Assembly (NCBI GenBank): GCA_907163375.1
Contig: CAJQUW010000932.1
Span: 124,001 to 188,000, forward strand
Direction of reading: 5' to 3'
DNA: 64,000 bases
Origin: Prostheceraeus crozeri
Taxonomy: Eukaryota > Platyhelminthes > Polycladida > Euryleptidae
This document shows positions 31,815-44,710 of the stretch, in pieces. Each line of letters begins with the position of its first letter. Positions within the stretch are counted from its first letter, which is position 1. Made by a program: the position numbers and the translations under genes. The notes below the pieces were generated by a model. It had not been told where the DNA came from and searched no databases. It was given only the letters and a program-made list of their open reading frames with translations.

Positions 31815-33480
31815 ATGAAAATGCATGACCATGAAGCAGAGAAGCACAATATGTTGACATCTCAAAAACTTGAAAATAGAATGACACGCTTGAAAATCCT
31901 CTATGGTATGGAAGAAGAATGTATACTGACAGAGAGCTCAGAAAGCTACAATCATAACGACTATTCAAAAACAAGCCTCGTAACAGACTTGACAGAAAGC
32001 TTAAACTGTCAAGAACTTGATTTGTTGAAAAAAGGTCCAAAATATGGATTAGCTGGACCAGTGAACGATGAACTGATGATCAATTTTAATATCAATTTTT
32101 CTAGACTCGCACATCAAATTAGGTGGAAAAACATTCTACAAAGAGATGATGACACCATTGAAAAATACCCATGGCACACTATATTGAAAATGCCTAAAGA
32201 AGATATGAGAGATCCTCAACTCGAAGACAAGTATAATAATAAAACAAGTTATTCAGAGGTTACTAAGGCAGCTACAGCAATCTTACATCAGATGAGCGCG
32301 CAACATTAAGAAAATTGAAAAAGAAACCGCTGATATACTTGCCAAGCGACAAAGGAGGCGAATTCTGTGTCATAAACGAATCGGAATATTTAGAAGCAGG
32401 GCAAAATCATCTTACCGATGAAACCATTTACACAAGCATTCCTCATATAACAGCAAATGCAATAGAAAAACGAATCAACTCAGTATGGAAGACAGTTGCA
32501 TAAGAAATTACTATCCCATACCCTGTTCATGTTAGAAAGAGATTCATCACTACGAATTCTGATATACCAAACTTTTATCACTTGATAAAGACCCACAAAA
32601 ATGGACCAGAATTGAAAATACGACCTATTGTTGCAGTCAACAATAGTCCAACGACAAAGATCGCTTGGCTGATCACGAAGCTATTGACTCCATTATTGAA
32701 AATAGTACCAGCTCACCTAGAAAACAGCTACGAGTTGATAAGAACAATACAAGACCTACCTAGCCGTCAAGATTCTCTCATACCTTGCAGTCTAGACGTC
32801 TCCGCCATGTATACGTCAATACCAACGAATGACGCCATCACCAACGTGATCAATATACTACAATATAACAATTATAACAAAATCAAAGGACTTTCACTTG
32901 TCCATGTTCACAAACTCATGACAATTGTCATCAAAAACGCTTACATGCAATTCAATGACAAATTCTGCCGCCAATGTAGTGGCCTCCCTATGGGATCTTC
33001 CCTCTCTGGTGTTGTCGCAATCCTCTTCATGGATAGTCTCGAAAAGAATGCTCTTCGATCAGTGCCATACATACCACTTTTCAAACGCTATGTTGATGAC
33101 TGCTTTTTTCTTGCCAACAACAGTTAAGAAGCATTAACGCTACTAGATACCATGAACAATCAGCACCCCAGCATCAAGTTTGAATTAGAATTACCGGAAC
33201 AAGATAACAGCTTTTGTCTCCTTGACTTTAAAATCACTATGAAGATCAACGAGGAGCCCAAATTCAATTTCTATAAGAAAAATGCAAAAAAGAACATTTT
33301 CGTACACTATAACTCAAACATTCCTCTGACACAGAAAATATCCTTCATTAACAATGAACGAGCCAGAATCAAAGAGCGATGCACTGATAAATCCGACTTC
33401 ATCAAGCATGAAAGAGAATTCGAGGAGATGCTAGAAATTAACAGATACTCCCCACAAGTTATTAAGCAATCCTAACAAGT
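31815..33480 (+). pseudogene. Penelope-type reverse transcriptase
   Basis: The N-terminal helical region includes LSRLAHQIRWK and KKPLIYLPSDKGGEFCVIN (the Penelope 'PSDKGG' motif). RT motifs then follow: IKTHKNGPELKIRPIV, SLDVSAMYTSIP (motif A), CRQCSGLPMGSSLSGVVA (motif B) and LFKRYVDDCFF (motif C, YVDD). Then come LLDFKITM and a C-terminal thumb-like part. The order matches Penelope/Poseidon elements, which copy RNA into chromosomal ends or nicks. The coding region is split over three or four frames in this copy. It lies directly upstream of the GIY-YIG region. Confidence 0.9.
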
Positions 33481-33487
33481 ATCAGGA

Positions 33488-33850
33488 ATGCAGAAGAAAA
33501 CGAAGAGACAACATACTAAAGAAGATATCATGTATTTCAAGTTCGAAAACATCTCCGACAAAATCAATACACAGATCAAACACATTTTCAAAAAAGAAGG
33601 ATTCAACATAAGACTCGCACAGAGATCCAAGACATTGAGAAATGTCCTCAAAAAGCATCGACCTGTGAGACAAGGAAACTGCAATATGAAGAACTGCAAC
33701 CTGAATGATGAAATGAAATGCCTGAAAAAGAATGTGATCTACCAAATGAAATGTACAAAATGCAACAACACATACATAGGCAGCACTATAAGACCACTCC
33801 ACCAGAGTTCGAGAGCATCTCCAAACTACAACATCCTCTGTCTATAAACA
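33488..33850 (+). pseudogene. GIY-YIG endonuclease domain of PLE 1
   Basis: The translation shows a CCHH-type Cys cluster (GNCNMKNCNLND) followed by VIYQMKCTKCNNTYIGSTIRPLHQ. The YxxK-C-x-x-C linker and the YIG signature identify the Penelope endonuclease domain. The frame then leaves the family pattern, and the last part of the domain is not readable in this frame. Confidence 0.8.
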
Positions 33851-34196
33851 TAAAATCGTGTGTAAAGGACAATTCTCAACCAACATCCTTGCAACAGCGA
33901 AAGATACAGCATACCTCCGACTAAAAGAAGCTATTTACATAAAAAAGAATAATCCATCCATCAACAACAAACAAGAATCCAAAGCATTCAAAGATTTTCT
34001 TTTCTTCTGAGAAGTAATTATTTCCAACATTTTATAGACTTCTATTCTATCCTCAGAAGTCCCATTGGCTGGGTGGTTGGGGCTGGTTCTCGGGCCAAGA
34101 TATCTGGCTTTCTCCATTCTATGATTGTCAGATATCCTATGCATCTTGCTATATCAACGTTATTGTTTGTTAAGTGAATTTCAAATTTTGATATCT

Positions 34197-34330
34197 GTAT
34201 TCCATAAGACCTCGATATTTACAGTTCTTTTTGTATTGAGAATGGACATGGAGTATGTCTGAAATATATTTACATAACAAATAAACTATATCAATAACGA
34301 TAAACTTGGCTCTTCCAAACTTAAAAAAAA
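34197..34330 (-). repeat. Inverted end, right (PLE 1)
   Basis: Reverse complement of 31609-31743. Confidence 0.9.
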
Positions 34331-34372
34331 TGCATTCCGGCCAAGGCTACTACAAAAAAAGTTGTCAGAATC

Positions 34373-37300
34373 CACAACACGCTACCTCGAGGACATAATG
34401 AGTGAAGCATTTAAATAACAAAGTCCTGCATTCAAAATGGACTCTATATTGCCATCCATTTCAAATATCGAAGACAGAACACTTGGACATCCCCTGGCGT
34501 AGTAATTCGCAACACAGTTGATTTCATCCTTGTAAGAAAACGATAGCTTGCAAATACCGACACGCGCGGTGGCACATCCAGACATCAGCGATTACTGACT
34601 TCTTCTTTGTAAGGCGAAGTTACAGTTAAAAAAGCATTAATATAGCCGCCAACATCTAGGCCCTGTCTAGCACCAACTGAACACAAAGTACCCTACACAA
34701 TATCGAAGTCATTAAAGCTAGCATTATCATCTGCTCTATGCCAAAACTGACGCCGCATGGATGATCAATTTTCTGCGACAAGCTATCCAACGTAAATGTG
34801 AATTCCGAAAAAAAAATGGACATCCCCTTTTCGAATTCAAAGTGCAAAAATCGCTAGTTAAAAAGCTCATCGGCAAAAAATTAAACATCGGCGCTATAAT
34901 GATTCACAACATGTTCCCTACACACAATAAGATGTACAGCCTACCCATAGTAGATGTGACCTGCCTACGCTTCAGATTTCTCACAATACGCAACTAAGCA
35001 TTTATGCTTCATTATCACAAGCTTTGATGTCTTATTTTTCACATGTTCGATAGAAAACACAAACTTCATTCAAATATTCTAAACAAAAGAATTATTTATG
35101 TAAATGCTCGAACTGGAATAAGCTGCTGTATTATGGACTTGTAGTGCACTTGACATAAACAAATGGCATCAGTGTTCCTGATAAAACCAAGTTTTGAAGA
35201 GATGGAAGAATAAATATTGCTGCATAAATACATGAAAATTTAGTTTTCCTTGGTAACTGTGTTATCTCGCAAAGGTAGACAAAATTTGTGACACACAAAT
35301 GCTCATGTTCTATTCCAGGTAGATCATATTGCAAGAAAGAAAATCACTTTTTCGGGGTGTCACTGTTTCTGTGAAAATATTTCTTCTTTTTTCGATTTAA
35401 TACTACAATATAAAGTGATAAAACTATCATAACTAGGCTACAGCAAAAAATCGATGTTGATTATGTTCAGCTGCCTTATCTCTGTATTAGGAATTCGTGA
35501 GTTTTCATACTTTAGATTGTTACAAGCAATGATAGCCTCGATTAAACAGTTGAGCATCCCTCCGAAATTCAGTGCATACTTAAATCATGTCGACACAAGT
35601 TGAACTATCATGACTTCAGCTACGAAGAAACCGCTTATGTTGCATCATGCCTCACTTGATAATTGCGAAGCAGCATAAAGGACATTCAGTAAAAAATACG
35701 GAAATGAGGCTGCACCTGCAAACTTGGAAAAAGCGTTTTGACCAAACTCGCAATGTGTTGCCGATGAAGCAACCCGTTGGTCCTGCAAATGGGACTTCTG
35801 AACACAAAGCAATAGTTTTCTATTAAAACCATCATGCAATACGATCTATTCCACGGATGACAGGTGATATCTAGATTAGGTTTCAATAGTATTGTACTGC
35901 ATAATTGATCGTAATCTTGGGTTTCTCTTTTGGATCAGATTTTTATGGCGCGGGAGTCTAAATCATGTGGTACTTCGACTGGAGAGTATTGCAGTGGAGC
36001 TAAAGTGCATTGCTAGTTTGGATTAAATTCAACGTAATTGCAGTCAAATTGTTTCCTAACGGCTGGTATCTATTAAATGAACTTCTACTTTTAAATTTTC
36101 TCATAAAGCAAGACTTCATTACATGACTGATCTAAACCAAGCCACTAATTTTCCAGCTTGATCTCAGAATTCTATTTTTCGCTCCCTTCAATTTAGAGAG
36201 GCTAGAATGGACAATAAATCCTAATCGATAGAAATTTCAGATGCTTGACTAGGCATCGATCTAAGTCAGTGGGAGATTTGCAATTGTCAAGCCAGTGAAA
36301 ATTCGACGGGCATTCATTGAATATCACTTTGAACACACTTTGAACTTCTGGCAAATCGCCCAAGAAAGCGTGCCTGCAATAATCAATAAATGCTGATTTT
36401 TTAAGTACAGTGCAGATAGAATAATTAAACATTGAATCTAATTAATTCGAAATTTCACTATCATGTTATAATGCAAATCTCAAGTTTACCTTAGCATGAC
36501 TGCAACTTTAAATAGGGAGTTTTCTTCGATGTTGAGAGATGTGAATTAGGCCTGCTTATGATTCCTCATATAGGATGAAACGACAGCTATTCAGGTCTGT
36601 TTCCATTTCTCTGCTGAGAATGCAACTCAACTTGTTATTATTCTATTTACTAAGTCAGTGGCATAGAGCATATAGTAGGTATATTAGGTGGAGTGGTAAC
36701 TCCGCATTTATTAAATCCCCAATGTGTATACACCAAAGATATTTAATTGTTTAAAAGGGCTAGATGAGAAATAGATGCCTAAATTTGAACCAAATTTTAG
36801 TACGGTGCTTATCGTGACAAAAAATGCATTACGGCAATGGGGCGAAATTGCTGTTTTGTCGGCTGTGCAATATGCAATGCGACAAAAAGGCTTGGAAATG
36901 GCACATGATGTAAAGCATAATTCATTGATATTATGTGATAAGTTTCAAGAATATTCGTTCAGTAGTTTGTCTGAAAAAAATTGTTGAAGATGAGAGCGGC
37001 AATACAGCAATTTAATGCAGTACGTACTTTCAATTTGGAAGAAAAAATTTTCAGATGAAGACTGATGCGGTATAAGTTGATAAACACTAAACTCCCTCCC
37101 CTCTGTAGAATTCATAACATACACAATTTCAGCGAGAATCCGAATATCACACTGAGGAATTGGCTATTAATAGGGCTCACCATGTCAACAACGCTCTTCG
37201 AGTTATTCACCAGGCTGAAACTAGAGTATGGATCTATGTATTGCAAATAATTAAGAGAGGGCAGCTTTGGTCCAAATGGAATCGATCATCGGATGTCTGT

Positions 37301-37574
37301 CAGTGTCAAAGATGTTGTCAATGTGCATTATATAGCATACGTAATACATGTTGTTTGTCTTTATTTGCTTAAGACAATTTTATATCAATTTTTCTGACAA
37401 TGCATATACATTTTTTCTGTTGTATCATGTGATTTCTTACCGCAAGATTATATTTACACGTTAGATTATTGCCAAGCTTGGCAAAAAGCATTTGGCGTGG
37501 CCGGGCAACGGTGCGGTGGGTACAGCAACAATATACATGTACAACCATTCCAGAAAATAGTGGGCCAGAGTGAA
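34373..37574. other. Gene-poor stretch
   Basis: No supported gene is seen. Short frames at 34761-34997 and 36775-36987 lack recognisable motifs. The dispersed repeat at 36495-36635 lies here. Confidence 0.5.
36495..36635 (+). repeat. Dispersed repeat copy 2 (pair with 30300-30440)
   Basis: See the partner entry. The orientation is the same, and the two copies bracket Penelope-like element 1. Confidence 0.7.
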
Positions 37575-37676
37575 TACTATCCATTGAGAGAGGCCACAAA
37601 ACCAGGTATTGGCTAAATGCGAATTTCTATTAGGCAAGGCCTTTCAACCGGCCCAGCCGGTCATCGTCAGGCAAGT
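37575..37676 (+). repeat. 102 bp inverted repeat, left
   Basis: Reverse complement of 44711-44812. It contains 'gagagaggccacaaaacc' and 'ccggcccagccggtcatc'. It lies about 210 bp beyond the end of the GIY-YIG frame. Confidence 0.9.
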
Positions 37677-37889
37677 CACTCCAGACAACAGACTGGTCAC
37701 TCACCAACAGTCGCAACACAGCTCACTTGACAGGTTGCAGCATCAAAAAATTACAGCATAGAAATTGGAGACAGGCTTACGAAAATAGAGACCGTAAACA
37801 TGAAATAAATGGAAATCATGCTACTACAGAGGAGGAGCTAAGTAACAAGGCATAGTAAGCAAAAGCAAGAATTGGAAAGAAAGTCAAAG

Positions 37890-38729
37890 TTACCGAAACC
37901 AAAGATCACTGATGCGGTGCTTGGTGTGATTAGAGGAAGATAGCGTCTTCGTCCACCACGATTCTTTTATCACTCTCTTCCTCCAGTTACTCTCCTTGTC
38001 TATCACCTTCATCTCTTCAAAATTTACTGAATGCGAGTGGTCGTGAGCGTGTTGAGCCACTTCAAAGCGCATGCTGTCAATGTCTCGAACAGCCTTCATA
38101 TGCTCTCGCCTTCGTTCATCCAACGTTCGTGAGGATTCTCCAACATAGCTCCAGCTACATCCCTCTGAGCCACAAGGCAGTTGGTAGATGATTCCCAACT
38201 CGGTGACAGGCACGGGTCGCTTTTTAACCAGCTGCTGTCGAAGAGTAGAGGTATGCTCTTGCGAAGGACACTCCTTATCCTCTCAGAGACTCCAGGAATG
38301 TAGGGAATCGAGCCACAAAATTCATTCTTTGCCTTGTCGCTGTCATTGATTGGTTGATAGGAAGGAGTACACCACTTCTCACATTCGGCTACGGAATATC
38401 CATTGGCTCGCAAAGTCTCGAACACTTTCCTTTCTTCACCAAGAATGTTGGTATCAGAGCAGATTGCACCAATTCTACTTGATAGACATCGAGCCAGCCC
38501 CTTGAAAACACCAATTGGGTGAGCCGATTCTCGCTGAATGTAGCGGTTAGTGTGAGTTGGCTTACGATTTGCGGAAAAAGCCAGACCATCAGAACTTTGC
38601 CCGATGCTCACATCCATGAATGGCAAAATTCGGTTCTCCTCCAACTCCATTGTAAAATTGATCTTTGAATGAAGCGAATTCAAGAAATCCAGAAATTTCC
38701 CCAGATCATCCATGGATTCCTTCCAATGA
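37890..38729 (-). pseudogene. Penelope RT C-terminus and GIY-YIG endonuclease (PLE 2)
   Basis: Leftward, GHWKESMDDLGKFLDFLNSLH continues with ILPFMDVSI, then AFSANRKPTHTNRYI and SHPIGVFKGLARCL. This is the post-YVDD thumb region of Penelope RT. The GIY-YIG part follows as ELGIIYQLPCGSEGCSWSYVGESSRTLDERRREHM, ending near 37890. The two parts lie in overlapping different frames. The upstream part of RT is beyond the inserted element. A different subfamily from PLE 1. Confidence 0.85.
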
Positions 38730-41314
38730 CCCGCCGAGCAAGCTTTGTCCGCGGACAAAACGGGTAAGAAATGGACATCCGTCGGTCTTCCATTAACTCA
38801 CACTTTTGTCCGCGAGAGTGCGGCAGTATACGGCAGAAGAACGGCAGTATACGGAAATCCGTCGGGCTTCCGTTTCTCGGACTTTAAATTCATGATTTAC
38901 GGACGCTTAACGGAATAGAAACGGTTGCGCATGTCTGGAAATTTCCGTGTAAATTCTGATATAATATACATACTTGTTCTGCTTAAACTTATCGAATGCT
39001 ACTTGATTCATTTATCTTTTAGTCCTCTTTTTGGTTTTATCAAACAACATCTAAGTCGAACGTTTGCTGAAAGCCTGGATGCAGATCAGATTCCAGAATA
39101 TTTTGTGGTCTACCGATGAATTGAAAATCGATGATCTGTAATTCGGCATCTTGTTTTAAGTATCATTAAATCGAAGCGTTTAGTTTTATGCTTGATTGCA
39201 TTCTATGTTTCTACTTTTGCCGAAGTGTGCGAGAGTACACCGTAGGCCGCCAGAATCGAACGCGTGCATAATTTCGACAGGAACATTATTTTTTTGCGTA
39301 ACATGTAATAACCAAGGCAATTTCTTGCTATTTTTATAACTATGATTTCAATGAGCATAACAAGTAAAGAACATCGCCGTGCATGAATTGCGTTCATTTC
39401 AATTTTTTTCTATCGAATCCTTGTGTGGTGCATGTCGGGCGATCTTGGAAGTTATAGTTTGTGAGTTGTGTCCAATTCATTTTGACGGGCGGTAATGTCA
39501 CTCATGAACCATATGCTTGCGTCTGCAAGGGCAATCTATAGTCACTCTGTATACTACTGCCTTTGGTTGTGATTCAGCTGAAGCAAATGGCGCGCGCGAA
39601 TTTTCTGCTTGACGCGACATAAACACTTTTTCACACACGACACGCATTTTCAAGCAGCGCAATGTTTTGCTATCTTGTGATCGATCGCCCCTTTCGCTTA
39701 CGTGATTGGCCAGGCCGTGAAGCGGAGTCAACGCCGGCAACTTGCAGAGGGAACAGGGAACAGCCGATCATCAACTTACACAATTGCAGGCGAATGTCGA
39801 CTGAGAAAATTGACTTGGTTATCTCAATGTCTCACCGTTGAAGGTGGATGTGATTTGTTCAATGCTTAATACATATCTGATTCAGTGTGGTCCAGTTTGG
39901 AGAACAATTCAACGTCGTCTAATGGCATTTCACACCTATTTATTCCTCACAATCTAAATTAACTGACTGTACATCTTATGCCATGAATAATTTTCTAGTC
40001 AGCCTGAATACAGGTCTGAATTTGCACTACATTCAATGGAAAATTGGTTTCCTGTGATGATCTTGGTGAGTCCTAGTCGTGGCTATTAGTATTCCAGACC
40101 CCAACAGGCAGACAACGAAAAACAGCTCAATGTTGTCGACTTACTTCCATCTGCCATTGTCACTAGATACATGTCTTCTGCATCAACGATATGGACACAA
40201 TGGTGAGCTCGGAAATTTCCTAATTAATTTCTATTTGCAGTCATGTTTCTTTAGAATGTTGCATTCACATTGAAAACAGCAGGGCTCTTAATTAGTATAG
40301 GCCTAGGCTATATTGTATGATAATGTTTGATCTTATGTAGCAATCGCGCGTTATGGATTCATGCGATTTGAATAGTTTTCCCAGTTCTTGGGGCGCATTT
40401 CACATTATAATGATTGACATGGTGACTGGTACATACAGTGTAATCATAATTTAACTATTTCATGATCTACACAACTGGATTTTCCACTAAACGTTTGAAT
40501 TTTCATTGTGTATACGCAATACGTATGGAATTGAAAAATTATAAGGATTGATTTTTGCTAATAGATTTCAATTTTTCATTTCATCACCGCATGGGACAAT
40601 CGCGGAAATCTTATACATGATCGAAGTCTTACAACATAGTTGAAATTACGAATATGGCATACAACGACAGCATAGACAAACTATAGGACACAGGGCTGTG
40701 GAGGCGGAGGCGTAAAAAATTGGCCGCCTACGGCTTTCGAAATTTTAATGAATGATGTGATTTGATATAATCCTATTATTTGATGCATATATTTGATGTT
40801 ATTTGATATACATTTGTTATAGATGCAATTTATGCCACCCAATATAAAAAATTAATGAAGTATAGATACCGTGCATGTCCTCCATTGAATAGATTACATT
40901 GGTTTACTACCGTACAAGTAATTCATCAGTCGTCTGTAGTGTATTTAGCAGTTGTAGTGTCCGCTATTCAATAACAAGTAAATCTATGAAAACATATGGT
41001 GCGAATTCGGCTATTGTGATTTTAGTTACTTCGGCGTTTGGACACCATCACCACCGTTTCCTTTGACTAATGAATGAATTTTCATTAATTAGTGGGTATT
41101 GTATAGGCAACAGCTAGCCGACCATGTCTGTGAAGTAGATCCATTAAACTTTCTGATTAATGAAATGTAGATCTAGGCTGGTTGAGAAAACATGAACTCA
41201 TAGAAATCGACCATAATCCGATCTTTATATGAACGTCATATTTGTTATGCTTCTTTACCAGACTACGTGAGGGTATAGCTATGCGCATGATGTTCATGAA
41301 AAATGGATTGCCAT

Positions 41315-41400
41315 TGCACTCCGAATTATTTAACAGTACTATAGAAGGCTACTACTACAGTAGTAGCCTTCTATAGTACTGTTCAATAATTCGGAGTGCA
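41315..41400. repeat. 86 bp near-perfect hairpin
   Basis: Arms of about 41 bp begin TGCACTCCGAATTATT and meet around ACTACTACAGTAGTAG, with about one mismatch. It lies mid-element in the 5.9 kb insertion. Confidence 0.9.
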
Positions 41401-42633
41401 TGAATCTGCGGTTGGGTACTGGGGTCAAAGATGAACATCTATGACAACAGTACCCAACCAAATTTGTAGACTACTGTATACCGTGTTAAGAATAGCAAGA
41501 TTAATCATCAGTGTGTAGAACTAGACCGACAACGAAAAATTAATTTTATCGTATAGCATCATATCACGTTTATACCATGTTATTATTATAACTACAGTAT
41601 ATGGTATATATTCTACTATATTATTGCTGAGGTCTGAGGCGGAGGCACTTTTCAAATAGACCGCCTCGAACACAGCCTTGATAGGACATGCGTAAAGACA
41701 GTGAATACATTTGAATCGATGTGTCAGTTCATGCATCGAATTCATTTTATAATTCTAAAAATTTCTGTCGATGTTACATCTACTAGCCTGACTGGTGAAA
41801 GGCTTTTTTATACTACGGCGTTTAGGTAAGTTTTAATGAAATTCGTTTCTACCAATGTTGGCCTTTGGTTTTAGTGTTTTTTTAATGGTAAACAGCGTAG
41901 TGAAAATCTCGGGTGTCAAGATTGGACCCGTAAATTTCTTTTTCAACGGTTAACTGATGTGATTAGTCAATCCGTTAACATGGGTAACCGACAAACAACA
42001 TTATCTTGCTGCGATAACATAACATTTCAAATAATGTAATTAAGTGGCATGCGTATAAAAATACGCCTACTACCAAATTGAAGATAATTGATTGTAATAA
42101 AAATTAGCAATATTATTGCTAATATTATTATGGAATATTTTATCATAATGTTTTACTGCACATTATGTATCTCTTGTTTTCGACTTAACTTATCTTAAAA
42201 TGCATGGAATAAGTTAATTTGAACAGGGTCATAATGAATGAACCGATTAGCGATTGGTTGATCGCTCACATCACTACTATAAAGTCAAATGAAAGCTAAT
42301 TTAACTTAAAAGAGCCGTAAAGTCTTAAGTCCCCAAGTCTCCTTACTCGCATGCCAAATCATACCTTGCTATGATTACAAAAATATAGATTCTATTAACC
42401 ATGTATGAATGAAACTTTCAAGAATTTTTAGGTATTGATGACACAGTGGTTGTAATATCAGCACTTTTCTTTTATTCATAGTGGCAGCGTTTTCACAAAA
42501 TTTGTGTCAAATCACCTACCATGTATCACTCGAATTCTCGTAATAATTTCCCCTCTAACACATGCAATGATGATTATCAAAAATATCCACTCTTCAGTGA
42601 TTAAGGTGATTTCAGTAGACTTCTTAATTTCAG

Positions 42634-42996
42634 TTCAATTCCTTGGAAGAAAAGTTGGTGAAGCTGGAACGTGTGAGATTGCAAATCGCCCTGGACGCCT
42701 TCGTTCTGAAAACATTAATTTCTCCACAAATCAACTAATCATCTCAGGTTCAACCGTTGTTAGTTACTCGCAAAGTGTGCCGACTCATTGCACCGGACGA
42801 GTTGATGCAATTTTTCATCCGAGACGACAAGTTTTCAAAGTGGAAATTCTCGAAGAGATGTTTTCCAACATCTTTTCCGACACTTTATCAAGTTGTGATA
42901 TCCGTAATACGAGTATGTGCAAACCTGGCCGGAAATTATGATCAAGTGTTGTCACGTGTGATCGAAAAGCGTCGAAAGAACGAGTGTAACAATTAA
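42634..42996 (+). pseudogene. Possible terminal exon(s) within the 5.9 kb element
   Basis: After acceptor-like 'ttaatttcag' (42633) comes a heptad-like stretch FNSLEEKLVKLERVRLQIALDAF. After a second acceptor-like 'catctcag' (42747), the frame KVCRLIAPDELMQFFIRDDKFSKWKFSKR runs to VIEKRRKNECNN and a stop. The coding-like composition and splice signals suggest the end of a spliced gene. I do not recognise the domain, and upstream exons were not found. Confidence 0.3.
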
Positions 42997-44227
42997 ATCA
43001 AACGGCAATGTCTGACTCCGATGAACAGATGGAAGAAGAATCTCAGAAATTGTATTAGTTCATGAACTCTACGAAGAAGTGTAAGTCATAGACATTCGAA
43101 TTACATTCACATTGTTATAATTAGTATCTATGATCACTTAAAATCTTTCCGTCGGTATTTTATGCAAGATGTGCTTCACTTGAGGTGATGCTAGTGTTTT
43201 CTTGTACTGGGTACGTTATGATAAAGGTACATTCTATTGTTTTATATACTCACATTCGTCGTTTTACATCAACTTGTCGTCCATTGTTCATTTATCAATC
43301 TAGTAATTCTTTTTTATATGAGTTTTGATCATATGTATTTCTGTACGAAACTTCAATCATTTCCACTCACACATTACATTACAGTAATGCATGGGAAGTT
43401 TGTAATCGTTGCCAAAAGGGAAAAATTACTGTGTGGCTTATCATTTCAAACGCCATTCGACAGTTACTGTTTCAATGTTGAATAAACGTATTATTCGTAC
43501 GTACGCTATTAGGCCTATATGATATCACACAATAGTATGTTTTGGGTATGAAGGTCAATGATAAGTAAGTTTTTTCGTGTGCCATTTGTAGGATGATGCT
43601 TGTACTTCATTTGATAGATTAACATTTAAAATTGGATATGCAATTCTTTATCCTGTTTTAAATTATGAAATAAAGATTTGCATAATCCGTCTAGTATGAA
43701 AATAAAATGATTTTCTTCTCATACCTAGTAGTAAAACGGCTGCCTTAGAAAAACATGTAACTTCGCACAATAAGACTACCAATAGGCTAATAGTAACATT
43801 GCGATTGCCCATGAATGTTGACATATTCCCATTTTGGCAAGTTTACAAGCTTTCCAGACCAGTCGATAATTGTTTTACCCTTGTTATTTGTTTAACGAAT
43901 GTTAATTGTTGGTATACATATTTCTCAATTTGTCGTCTCTGGTGCTCAACAGATATCTCGTGTAAAGTTGTTGGTTTTCCTTGAAATTTTACAAACAAAT
44001 GGGATAGCTTCGTGAGACGACCACTTTGTTTAATGTATTTTAATTGAATTGCCGATTATAATATGACTTACCTGTCTATATTTCCGGAAGCGCTAGATAT
44101 TTGTAGCCAATTCGTTCAACATCAGTGAAACATTGGCAATTTATCTGTAACTGATCCGTAGTTAGCTCGTACAGGACCCGCTTATCCTAAGTAATCTGTC
44201 CGTTCGCTACCCGTCGACGATCTTAAA

Positions 44228-44420
44228 CTTGTCCGTTGGAATCCGTATTTAGTCCGTCAGAGTCCATAATTAGTCCGTTAGAATCCGTATTTAGTCCGTC
44301 AGAATCCGTATTTAGTCCGTCCGAGTCCATAATTAGTCCTTCAGAGTCCATAATTAGTCCGTCAGAATCCGTAATTAGTCCGTTGGTTATCTGTGGTCAG
44401 TCCGTTCAGAATCCGCGCAT
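44228..44420. repeat. 20 bp tandem array near right end of 5.9 kb element
   Basis: About nine imperfect units of 'tagtccgtcagaatccgtat' alternate 'gaatccgtattt' and 'gagtccataatt'. The GTCCG core matches motifs at the element's ends, so these are likely subterminal transposase-binding-type repeats. Confidence 0.85.
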
Positions 44421-44710
44421 TCATCATATCCGTCAACTGTCCGTCAGATTATTTTAATGCGGACAAATAATGTCCGCTATTGTTCCTTTGAAGTCCGTTC
44501 TAATGCCTTAGGCTACCCGTTCTTTGTCCCTTCATTTCCGCCCTATGTCCTTGTGATGTCCTCGGCGGACAAAATTTGTCCACCGTTTACTATCCGTTAA
44601 CTGACCGCGAACGGACACCAAAAAGACATTCAGCGGACTTCCGCCGGATGACTTTTTGCTCGGCGGGGAGCCAATATATCGTCCACATATCGAAGACAAA
44701 ATGACGGGAA

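Larger units (their letters stand above)
31596..34372 (+). mobile_element. Penelope-like element 1 with inverted ends and 12 bp target duplication
   Basis: GTTGTCAGAATC occurs at 31596-31607 and 34361-34372, flanking the element. Inside, 31609-31743 and 34197-34330 are inverted copies (about 135 bp, very similar). About 30 bp of extra sequence lies only at the right end. The body encodes reverse transcriptase and a GIY-YIG endonuclease, the Penelope hallmark. The preserved duplication and inverted ends suggest moderate age despite several breaks. Confidence 0.88.
38730..44667. mobile_element. Uncharacterised 5.9 kb TIR element nested in PLE 2
   Basis: The ends are inverted copies of CCCGCCGAGCAA. 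Subterminal regions on both sides are dense in GTCCG/CGGAC words, including palindromes TTTGTCCGCGGACAAA (left) and GGACAAA-at-TTTGTCC (right). A 20 bp tandem array lies near the right end. It splits the PLE 2 reverse transcriptase just after YVDD. A 2 bp GA might be the target duplication. No transposase was recognised, so it is probably a non-autonomous DNA element or one with a heavily spliced gene. Family unknown. Confidence 0.65.

Noticed and set aside
36775-37250. Host gene exons
   Set aside because: Short frames with no domain and no consistent splice sites.
44228-44420. CRISPR-like array
   Set aside because: Units are contiguous imperfect tandem repeats with no unique spacers, in animal transposon DNA.
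44236-44457. Serine-rich repeat protein frame (SPSESVFSPSES...)
   Set aside because: It is only the translation of the 20 bp tandem DNA array, with no start context or domain.
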